64,000 nt of DNA from Pararhodobacter sp. (GTDB taxonomy: Bacteria; Pseudomonadota; Alphaproteobacteria; Rhodobacterales; Rhodobacteraceae). Numbering within the stretch: the stretch's first letter is position 1; every line of letters starts with the position of its first letter. Location of the stretch: the NCBI RefSeq assembly GCF_034676545.1, contig NZ_JAUCBZ010000015.1, forward strand, positions 3,193,001-3,257,000, given 5' to 3'. The notes beneath the pieces are model-generated. The model did not search any database and was not told where the DNA came from. It worked only from the letters and a program-made list of their open reading frames with translations. Below, one piece after another: positions 43,799 through 50,774 of the stretch. Both the position numbers and the translations under genes were made by a program.

Positions 43799-45850
43799 AT
43801 GACCGCCGAGACACCAGACACCGCGTTGGTAATCTTCACGCCATCGGGCAAGCGCGGGCGCTTTGCCATGGGCACCCCCGTGCTGACGGCCGCGCGCCAG
43901 TTGGGTGTTGATCTCGACTCGGTCTGTGGCGGCCGTGGCATTTGCTCCAAATGTCAGGTCTCGCCCGGAATTGGCGAATTTCCCAAGCATGGCGTCACGG
44001 TCTCGGCGACGGCGCTGAGCGAGTGGAATTCCGTCGAACAGCGTTACAAGGACAAGCGCGGCATGCTCGACGGGCGGCGGTTGGGCTGTCAGGCCAAGGT
44101 CATGGGCGATGTGGTGATCGACGTGCCCCCCGAAAGCCAGTTGCATCGGCAGGTGGTGCGCAAGGCTGCGTCGGCGCGGGTCGTGGAAATGGACCCGGCG
44201 ACGCGGCTGTATTACGTCGAGGTTGCGGAACCCGACATGCACGAACCTTCCGGCGATCTGGAGCGACTGTCGGACGCGCTCCGCGAGCAATGGCAGATCG
44301 AGGGCATCGTTGCCGGGTTGTCCGTGCTGCGCAAGCTGCAACCCGTTCTGCGCAAAGGGAAATGGGCGGTGACGGTCGCCTTGTTCAAGGACCATCAGAA
44401 CGGCCCGGCGCGGGTTCTCGACATCTGGCCGGGGCTCTATGAGGGCGACCTGTGCGGGCTGGCGATCGACCTTGGATCGACCACCATCGCCGCCCATCTG
44501 TGCGATCTGCGCGATGGGCGCGTGCTGGCCTCGGGCGGGGTGATGAACCCGCAGATCCGGTTTGGCGAGGACCTGATGAGCCGCGTTTCGTACGCCATGA
44601 TGAACCCCGGCGGCGACGTGGAAATGACCGAGGCCGTGCGTCTGGCGCTCAATGCCTTGGCGCAATCGGTTGCGGGCGAGGCCGGGATAGAGCCGGGCGC
44701 CATCATGGAAACCGTTTTGGTGTGCAATCCGGTCATGCATCACCTGTTCCTGGGGATTGACCCGGTTGAACTGGGTCAGGCGCCCTTTGCCCTGGCAACC
44801 TCGTCGTCGCTGTCGCTGGCGGCGTCCGAGGTGGGCCTCACCGCGCTGAACCCCGCGGCACGGTTCTATACCCTGCCCTGTATCGCCGGCCATGTTGGCG
44901 CGGATGCTGCGGCGGTGGCGCTGTCCGAGGCACCGCAAACTTCGGAGGATCTGGTGCTGATCGTCGATGTCGGCACCAATGCCGAGCTGCTGCTGGGCAA
45001 CAAGACCCGCGTTCTGGCCTGCTCATCACCCACCGGCCCGGCCTTTGAGGGGGCGCAGATTTCCAGCGGACAGCGCGCCGCCCCCGGGGCCATCGAACAT
45101 CTCGAAATCGACCCGATCACCAAAGAACCCCGGTTCCGGGTGATCGGCTCTGACCTGTGGTCGGATGACCCGGGCTTTGCCGCCGCCACCGAATCAACCG
45201 GCATCACCGGCATTTGCGGGTCGGGCATCATCGAGGCCATCGCCGAGATGCGGCTCAACGGCATTGTCGATGGGGCGGGGTTGATTGGCGGGCCGGACCA
45301 GACCGGCACCACGCGCTGCGAGCCCGAGGGGCGCACGCATGTTTACCTGATCCATGACGGCACCGCGCAAAACGGCCCCCGGATCACCGTCACACAGGGC
45401 GATATCCGCGCGATCCAACTGGCCAAGGCGGCGCTTTATGCCGGGGCGCGGCTGTTGATGGACGAATTCGGCACCGAAACCGTGGACCGCGTTGTTCTGG
45501 CCGGGGCGTTTGGCGCGCATATCAGCGCGAAACACGCGATGATTCTGGGAATGATCCCGGATTGCCCGTTGGACAAGGTCACCAGCGCGGGCAACGCGGC
45601 GGGAACGGGGGCGCGGTTGGCGCTGTGCAACATCGCCTCACGGGCCGGGATCGAGGCGCAGGTCAAACAGATACACAAGGTCGAGACGGCGATCGAGCCA
45701 CGTTTTCAGGAGCATTTTGTCAATGCTTCCGCGATTCCGCACGCGACCGACGCCTTCCCCAACCTGTCGAAACTGGTCACAATTCCGGTTTTGGCGCACA
45801 ATACCCAAGGCAGCGAGGGTGGTGGTCGTCGACGCGGGCGCGGCCGGTGA
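43799..45850 (+). CDS. ASKHA-domain corrinoid reductive activase (RamA/RACE-type)
   Basis: 683-residue redox protein of the DUF4445/RACE family. An N-terminal 2Fe-2S ferredoxin domain has ligands Cys43, Cys49, Cys52 (SVCGGRGICSKC) and Cys97 (RRLGCQAKV). A middle linker leads to an ASKHA ATPase domain with LCGLAIDLGSTTIAAHLCDL and LIVDVGTNAELLLGNKTRVLA as phosphate-binding blocks, then a SSGQRAAPGAIEHL segment and AFGAHISAKHAMILGMIPD. Family members reduce inactive Co(II) corrinoid proteins using ATP. Its target is probably the corrinoid protein at 25154-25858 and any others in the genome. The basic tail (GGGRRRGRGR) is unusual. Confidence 0.92.
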   Translation: MTAETPDTALVIFTPSGKRGRFAMGTPVLTAARQLGVDLDSVCGGRGICSKCQVSPGIGEFPKHGVTVSATALSEWNSVEQRYKDKRGMLDGRRLGCQAKVMGDVVIDVPPESQLHRQVVRKAASARVVEMDPATRLYYVEVAEPDMHEPSGDLERLSDALREQWQIEGIVAGLSVLRKLQPVLRKGKWAVTVALFKDHQNGPARVLDIWPGLYEGDLCGLAIDLGSTTIAAHLCDLRDGRVLASGGVMNPQIRFGEDLMSRVSYAMMNPGGDVEMTEAVRLALNALAQSVAGEAGIEPGAIMETVLVCNPVMHHLFLGIDPVELGQAPFALATSSSLSLAASEVGLTALNPAARFYTLPCIAGHVGADAAAVALSEAPQTSEDLVLIVDVGTNAELLLGNKTRVLACSSPTGPAFEGAQISSGQRAAPGAIEHLEIDPITKEPRFRVIGSDLWSDDPGFAAATESTGITGICGSGIIEAIAEMRLNGIVDGAGLIGGPDQTGTTRCEPEGRTHVYLIHDGTAQNGPRITVTQGDIRAIQLAKAALYAGARLLMDEFGTETVDRVVLAGAFGAHISAKHAMILGMIPDCPLDKVTSAGNAAGTGARLALCNIASRAGIEAQVKQIHKVETAIEPRFQEHFVNASAIPHATDAFPNLSKLVTIPVLAHNTQGSEGGGRRRGRGR

Positions 45851-45873
45851 CCTGAGCGCAAAACGCACACTTT

Positions 45874-45896
45874 GCGATCCCGGCAATCGGGATCGC
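45874..45896. terminator. hairpin between convergent RACE and phaR genes
   Basis: Perfect 9-bp stem GCGATCCCG (45874-45882)/CGGGATCGC (45888-45896) with a 5-base loop, 23 bases after the RACE stop and 9 bases beyond the phaR stop. It has no long U-run on either side. Confidence 0.6.
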
Positions 45897-45905
45897 GACG
45901 CGCGT

Positions 45906-46487
45906 TTACTTGCCCATCTTCGTCAGCTTGGCTTCCAGCGCAGCAAGCTGACGGCGGATTTCCGAAAGATCCTCGGCGTCGGGGTCGGCGGGTTGCTCTG
46001 CTGCGCTGTCGTCCTCTTTGCCCGCCCCGGGGATCTTGGGCCAGCCCGACATCATCGATTCCATGAACGCTTGTTGCTGACGGCGCATGGCGTCAAACCC
46101 CGGCATCGCCGACATTTGCTTCATCAGCGGGTTGATCGTGGTGATCTGCTCGGCAATTTTCGTCGGCCCCTGTCGCAGCATGTCAAAGGACATCGACAGA
46201 AACTCGGGCACGACGCTTTGCGCTTGGGCGGTATAGCTGCGCACCAGATCGGTCAGAACATCCAGTGGCAAAACGTTTTCGCCACGGCTTTCATGGTCCG
46301 CAACAATCTGAAGCAGATATTGACGCGTCAGATCATCCCCGCTTTTCAGGTCAATGATCTGCACTTCACGGCCCGCGCGGATAAACCCGGCGATATCCTC
46401 GAGCGTCACATAATCGCTGCTCTCGGTGTTATAGAGCCTGCGACTGGCGTAGCGTTTGATCAGGAGCGGTTTTGAGCTTTCCGACAT
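45906..46487 (-). CDS. phaR: polyhydroxyalkanoate synthesis repressor PhaR
   Basis: 193-residue PhaR. The N-terminal PHB_acc_N DNA-binding domain (LLIKRYASRRLYNTESSDYVTLEDIAGFIRAGREVQIIDLKSGDDLT) is unmistakable, followed by the PHB_acc granule-binding region (SYTAQAQSVVPEFLSMSFDMLR) and a coiled-coil C-terminus. PhaR represses phaP and other PHB genes and is titrated away by PHB granules. TGC-rich palindromes upstream of phaP and between phaC and phaZ are the likely operators. It is transcribed after phaP, with a terminator between. Confidence 0.97.
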   Translation of the reverse strand: MSESSKPLLIKRYASRRLYNTESSDYVTLEDIAGFIRAGREVQIIDLKSGDDLTRQYLLQIVADHESRGENVLPLDVLTDLVRSYTAQAQSVVPEFLSMSFDMLRQGPTKIAEQITTINPLMKQMSAMPGFDAMRRQQQAFMESMMSGWPKIPGAGKEDDSAAEQPADPDAEDLSEIRRQLAALEAKLTKMGK

Positions 46488-46700
46488 TGCCGAGCCCCTT
46501 TTTTGGTTTTCCGTTGCATTGCGGCAAGAGTAGCCCTCTATCCGTCGCCGCGAAACAGATTTCTTCGCCGCACTGCACCCATATGCCACGCAAAAAGACA
46601 AATCTTGCGGTATTTTTACAATTCAATCCGCCGAATCCCGCGAAATCCGGCATAAAGTGAAATTTCAATGCTGCGTTTGCACGTCGTTCTGGCCTCGGAA

Positions 46701-46734
46701 ACAGAAAACGGCGGACCGCCATGCGATCCGCCGT
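46701..46734 (-). terminator. intrinsic terminator of phaP
   Basis: Minus-strand stem ACGGCGGA/TCCGCCGT (46708-46715 and 46727-46734) followed by TTTCTGT, 47 bases after the phaP stop. It explains why phasin mRNA can be abundant and separate from phaR. Confidence 0.85.
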
Positions 46735-46780
46735 CAATCTGTCAGATCGGTTCAGAGCCAGGCTCTGATCCCGTCGCAAA

Positions 46781-47224
46781 TCACTTCGTCGACGTTGCTT
46801 TTTTCGCAGCAGCGGTCACGTCGGCGGTTGCCTTTTGAACTGCCGCTTGTGCTTCGGCCGACATGTCCTTGCCAGCCGCCAGCATCAACTCGACGGTGTC
46901 CATCTGAACGCGCTTGGCGATCTCGGCGAAAGCCGCCATGTGCTCGGAGGCCATTTCAGCCGAGTTCGACGCGAAGTCGCTGATCGACTTCGAGTACGCT
47001 GCCGGGTCTTCCTTGACCGAAGCAACGTCACCGACCTTGCCCAGAGCCGCTTTGGTCCATTTGGTCGAAATGTCAGCCGACTTTTCAGCAGCTTCCAGAA
47101 CAACCTTGCTCATTTTCTCGCCCAGAGCAGCCTGGTTCTTGAATGCGTCCTGCATTGCTTTGGTGTCGACCGGGAACGCGCCCATGAAGTCTTGCATCTG
47201 CTTTGCGAAATCGTTGGTAGCCAT
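46781..47224 (-). CDS. phaP: phasin PhaP (PHB granule surface protein)
   Basis: 147-residue Phasin_2-type protein, entirely helical and amphipathic (FAKQMQDFMGAFPVDTKAMQ, AEKSADISTKWTKAAL, AEIAKRVQMDTVELMLAAGK). It coats PHB granules and is normally the most abundant granule protein. The start ATG 47224 has AAGGAG upstream. The palindrome at 47284-47328 lies 60 bases upstream, where PhaR would repress it. Confidence 0.95.
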   Translation of the reverse strand: MATNDFAKQMQDFMGAFPVDTKAMQDAFKNQAALGEKMSKVVLEAAEKSADISTKWTKAALGKVGDVASVKEDPAAYSKSISDFASNSAEMASEHMAAFAEIAKRVQMDTVELMLAAGKDMSAEAQAAVQKATADVTAAAKKATSTK

Positions 47225-47283
47225 GATAATTCTCCTTGCTCGCCGCCCGATGATCCGGGTCATTGCGTATGAGAGATACCTAC

Positions 47284-47331
47284 ATGCTGCACCGCAGAAA
47301 ATCAAGGGTTTTTTCTGCGGTGCAGCATAAA
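47284..47331. promoter_or_regulatory. 18-bp perfect inverted repeat, probable PhaR operator upstream of phaP
   Basis: Arms ATGCTGCACCGCAGAAAA (47284-47301) and its exact complement (47311-47328) with a 9-base spacer. The right arm plus three bases reads CTGCGGTGCAGCATAAA, matching 16 of 17 bases of the site at 49156. PhaR proteins of related bacteria bind TGC-rich sites. The same palindrome sits after the phaC stop and could also stop transcription or protect phaC mRNA. Confidence 0.7.
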
Positions 47332-47347
47332 AGTTGCAAAGCCTTGA

Positions 47348-49132
47348 TCACCCTTGTGGTTTTGCCACCACATAAGTGCCCGGCGCCGGTGCAAGCACCT
47401 CGTCTGGCAGGTCGCGCGCCGGAATCATCTTGCCAGACCGCTCACGCAGCCATGATTCCCACCGTGGCCACCACGAGCCTTCGGTGTAATCGGCATCGGC
47501 AAGCCAAGTCTCAGGGTCCGCGATGGGCGCGTCCGACGTATAGTGCCCGTACTTTTTCTTGGACGGCGGGTTCACGATCCCGGCGATATGGCCCGATTCC
47601 GACAAGATGAATGTCTTGTTGGTAGACCCCATTTGCGCCACGCCGCGGAAACAGGATGGCCAGGCGGCAATGTGATCGGTCTCGCAGGCAACCGAGCAAA
47701 CCGGCACCTTGACGTCGCTGATCTTGACGGTCTCGCCAAGCAGCACATAGCCGTCTTCGCAAAACTTGTTGCTCTGACACAGATCGCGCAGGTACTCGAC
47801 CACCATGCGGCCCGGCAGATTGGCACCGTCGCCGTTCCAGTACAAAAGATCGAACGCGGGTGGTGCTTCACCCAGCATATAACTGCGGATCGCGGGGCCA
47901 TAGATCAAGTCGTTCGAGCGCAGGTAGCTGAAAGTCTTGGTCATATAATAGGCGCGCAGATACCCATGCTCGCGCGCTTCGGCCTCGATGCCGTCAACGA
48001 AGTCATTGTCAAGGAACACCCCGGTTTCCCCTTGGTCCGAGAAATCCGTTAGCGCCGTAAAGAAGGTCGCGGATTTGATCGACTTGTCCTTGCGCTTGTT
48101 CATCAAGGCCAGCGTCAGGCTCAAGGTGGTGCCGGCAATGCAATAGCCAATGGTGTTGATGGTCTTGACGTTGCAGATTTCCTTGACCTTGGCGATCGCC
48201 TCCAGGAACCCTTCTTCGACATAGGTGTCCATGCCGACATCGGCATAGCTGGCGTCCGGGTTGATCCAGCTGACGATGAACACGGTATAGCCTTGCTCCG
48301 TCGTCCATTTGATCAGGCTGTTCTGCGCCTTGAGGTCAAGAATGTAGAATTTGTTGATCCAGGGCGGGAAAATCAGCAACGGAGTCTCGTGAACCTGCTC
48401 GGTTTGTGCCTTGTACTGGATGAGTTCAAACATCCGGTTGCGATACACGACCGCCCCTTCCGAGGTGCCGATATTGCCGCCAACCTTGAAGGCTTCCCGG
48501 TCCGCCAGCGTCACCAGCAATTCGCCGTTGTTGGCTTCAATATCGCGCACGAGGTTTTCCAGACCCAGAACGAGGCTCTCGCCTTCGGTCTCAACCGCTT
48601 TCATCAGCGCATCGGGGTTGGTGCTCAGAAAGTTGGTTGGCGCCATCATGTCGAGGATCTGCTTGCCGAAGAACTCCAACCGGGTCTTTTCGCGCGGGTT
48701 CAGCGTCTCGATATCGGCAATCGCCTTTTCGATTGCCTGGCTCGACAAGGTGTATTGTTGCTTGATGTAGTTGAAATACGGGTGCGTTTTCCACAGCGGG
48801 TTCGCGAATCGCTTGTCATCGGGGGTGTGGTCTTCCGGCGCGGCCAGTGTGCCGCCCCGCAGCGCTTCTTGTGCTTCAACGAAATGTTTGAGGGTTTTGC
48901 CCCAATATTCGACCTGACTCTCCAAAACCTTGGAGGGATTCTTAATCATTTCGGTCCAATATGCAGTGGCCGCCGACATATAGAGCGCGGGATCCGGGCC
49001 TTGCAGGTCTTGACGCTGGGGTTGCTTCTTTGCAAACGCAGCAACCAATCGTTGCGTCAAAGCCTCAATCCTCGCCAGATTGGCACCCATCTTATCCAGA
49101 TTTTCGGAATTCTCATATTCAGAAGTTGCCAT
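47348..49132 (-). CDS. phaC: class I poly(3-hydroxybutyrate) synthase PhaC
   Basis: 594-residue synthase polymerising 3-hydroxybutyryl-CoA into PHB on granules. The lipase-like box is GYCIAGT with nucleophile Cys331; Asp486 (CETDHIAAW) and His515 (SESGHIAG) complete the triad. The N-terminal helical region (about 1-220) is typical of class I. Start: ATG 49132; a GTG two codons earlier is possible. It is divergent from phaZ, with a TGC-rich PhaR-like motif between. phaP and phaR follow on the same strand. Confidence 0.97.
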   Translation of the reverse strand: MATSEYENSENLDKMGANLARIEALTQRLVAAFAKKQPQRQDLQGPDPALYMSAATAYWTEMIKNPSKVLESQVEYWGKTLKHFVEAQEALRGGTLAAPEDHTPDDKRFANPLWKTHPYFNYIKQQYTLSSQAIEKAIADIETLNPREKTRLEFFGKQILDMMAPTNFLSTNPDALMKAVETEGESLVLGLENLVRDIEANNGELLVTLADREAFKVGGNIGTSEGAVVYRNRMFELIQYKAQTEQVHETPLLIFPPWINKFYILDLKAQNSLIKWTTEQGYTVFIVSWINPDASYADVGMDTYVEEGFLEAIAKVKEICNVKTINTIGYCIAGTTLSLTLALMNKRKDKSIKSATFFTALTDFSDQGETGVFLDNDFVDGIEAEAREHGYLRAYYMTKTFSYLRSNDLIYGPAIRSYMLGEAPPAFDLLYWNGDGANLPGRMVVEYLRDLCQSNKFCEDGYVLLGETVKISDVKVPVCSVACETDHIAAWPSCFRGVAQMGSTNKTFILSESGHIAGIVNPPSKKKYGHYTSDAPIADPETWLADADYTEGSWWPRWESWLRERSGKMIPARDLPDEVLAPAPGTYVVAKPQG

Positions 49133-49155
49133 ACCCACTCTCTCCCCTTACTATC

Positions 49156-49172
49156 CTGCAGTGCAGCATAAA
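49156..49172. promoter_or_regulatory. second PhaR-like operator, phaC-phaZ intergenic region
   Basis: CTGCAGTGCAGCATAAA differs by one base from the motif upstream of phaP. It sits 24 bases upstream of phaC and 62 bases upstream of phaZ, so one protein could control both. Confidence 0.6.
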
Positions 49173-49204
49173 CCGGCAGCCCCATTGGGGGAAGCACGGA
49201 GTTC

Positions 49205-49221
49205 ATACGCTTCTAGCGTAT
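49205..49221. promoter_or_regulatory. inverted repeat in the phaZ leader
   Basis: ATACGCT-TCT-AGCGTAT is a perfect 7-bp inverted repeat directly before the phaZ ribosome-binding site (TTTGGAGACC). It could be an operator or an mRNA hairpin affecting translation. Confidence 0.4.
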
Positions 49222-49233
49222 TTGGAGACCAAA

Positions 49234-50550
49234 ATGAAACAAATGGCCACCTATGACTTGATGGAAACGATGCGAAATACCAACGAATGGTTGGGCGCAT
49301 CGGCACGAGCAATGGCCTCGTATCCGATTTTCGGCATGGTGCCGCATCCTATGTTCAAGGTTATGTCGGCCTGGGGTCGCGTCACCGAGCGCAGCTTTGC
49401 GCGCATGACCATCAAGCCGGCCTGGGGCATCCGCACCGTTGTCGGCGACGAAGGCCGCGATCATCTGGTGCAAACCAAGGTCGAGATCGAGCGTCCATTC
49501 GGCAATCTGGTGCGGTTCCATGTCCAGAACCGCCGCGAGAAAAAGCGCCGCATCCTGCTATGCGCGCCAATGTCTGGCCACTATGCGACACTGCTGCGCT
49601 CGACTGTCGCCAGCCTGTTGCCCGACGCAGAGCTTTGGGTCACCGATTGGCACAACGCCCGCGACATCCCGGTCTCCGAGGGCAAGTTCGATATCGAAGA
49701 CTACACGCAGTATGTCGTTGATTTCATGAAACATCTTGGCCCCGACACCCATGTCATCGCGGTCTGTCAGCCGGTGCCTCTGGCGCTCGCCGCAACCGCC
49801 ATGCTGGCCGAGCAAGAGCCCGAAGCACAGCCCTTGACCCTGACACTGATCGGCGGCCCGGTCGACCCAGACGCCAACGCGACCGAAGTCACCGACTTTG
49901 GCCGTCGTGTGACGATGGGCCAGCTGGAGCACCTTGCCATCCAGCGCGTCGGCTTCAAATTTGCCGGTGTCGGTCGTCAGGTCTATCCTGGACTGATGCA
50001 ACTCTCGGGCTTTATTTCGATGAATGCCGAACGTCACGCCAAGGCCTTTTCGGACAAGATCATCGCCGCCGCACGCGGCCTCGACAGCGAGCGCGACGAC
50101 CACAACCGCTTCTACGATGAGTATCTGTCCGTCATGGACATGACCGCTGAATTCTATCTGTCGACGGTCGAGCGCATCTTCAAAGGTCGTGAAATCGCGA
50201 AAAACGAGTTTGTCGTCAACGGCCACAAGATCGACATGGGCAAGATCACCAATGTCGCCGTGAAAATCGTGGAAGGGACCAACGATGACATCTCGGCTCC
50301 CGGGCAATGCCTGGCGGCCTTGGACCTTCTGACAGGTCTGGACGAGTCGAAAAAGGCGCAACATCTTGAGCCGGGCGCAGGCCATTACGGCATCTTTGCC
50401 GGGTCCAGCTGGCGCAACAATATCCGCCCCCTGGTCCTCAATTTCATGGATCGGCACAGCAAGCACGAGGCCAAAGCCAATGTCGACGCCACGCCAGTGG
50501 CGCAGCCCGAGGCAAAGCCTGTGGTCAAACTGGCCGCCTCCAAGGACTGA
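49234..50550 (+). CDS. phaZ: intracellular polyhydroxybutyrate depolymerase PhaZ
   Basis: 438-residue alpha/beta-hydrolase-fold depolymerase of the Ralstonia PhaZ1 type, which breaks down native granules inside the cell. Cys178 in VIAVCQPVPLAL is the nucleophile in place of a serine lipase box. MSGHYATLLRSTVASLLPDAELWVTDWHNARDIP and the final GHYGIFAGSSWRNNIRPL are family blocks. The start ATG 49234 has GGAG upstream. The C-terminal tail is Pro/Ala/Lys-rich. A strong terminator follows. Confidence 0.96.
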   Translation: MKQMATYDLMETMRNTNEWLGASARAMASYPIFGMVPHPMFKVMSAWGRVTERSFARMTIKPAWGIRTVVGDEGRDHLVQTKVEIERPFGNLVRFHVQNRREKKRRILLCAPMSGHYATLLRSTVASLLPDAELWVTDWHNARDIPVSEGKFDIEDYTQYVVDFMKHLGPDTHVIAVCQPVPLALAATAMLAEQEPEAQPLTLTLIGGPVDPDANATEVTDFGRRVTMGQLEHLAIQRVGFKFAGVGRQVYPGLMQLSGFISMNAERHAKAFSDKIIAAARGLDSERDDHNRFYDEYLSVMDMTAEFYLSTVERIFKGREIAKNEFVVNGHKIDMGKITNVAVKIVEGTNDDISAPGQCLAALDLLTGLDESKKAQHLEPGAGHYGIFAGSSWRNNIRPLVLNFMDRHSKHEAKANVDATPVAQPEAKPVVKLAASKD

Positions 50551-50572
50551 TCTACAGGATCACACGACATCA

Positions 50573-50597
50573 AAGGGCCGGGGTTTCCCCGGCCCTT
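50573..50597 (+). terminator. intrinsic terminator of phaZ
   Basis: Perfect 11-bp stem AAGGGCCGGGG/CCCCGGCCCTT with a TTT loop, 22 bases after the phaZ stop, followed by GTTG. Confidence 0.85.
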
Positions 50598-50739
50598 GTT
50601 GCATGTCTGACGCTGCCAAACGCACCGCCCACGCCGGATGCAGCGATACACCGCCAGCGCAAGGACCAGACCGTCCTCGATACGCCTCGCGGCAATCGGT
50701 CCGGCAAAAGCCTGTCATCGCTATCCGTAAATGCCAGCC

Positions 50740-50766
50740 GTAGGGTGTGTGCTTGCACGCACCATC
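50740..50766. repeat. short palindromic (REP-like) repeat, copy 2
   Basis: GTAGGGTGTGTGCTTGCACG.. differs from the copy at 27143-27169 at two of 27 bases; the hairpin survives with one G-T pair. It lies just after the end of the exonuclease gene. Confidence 0.75.
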
Positions 50767-50774
50767 GCGCAACG

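Noticed and set aside
43661..44938. 425-codon minus-strand frame opposite the RACE gene
   Set aside because: Antisense shadow. The plus-strand protein has clear ferredoxin and ASKHA motifs.
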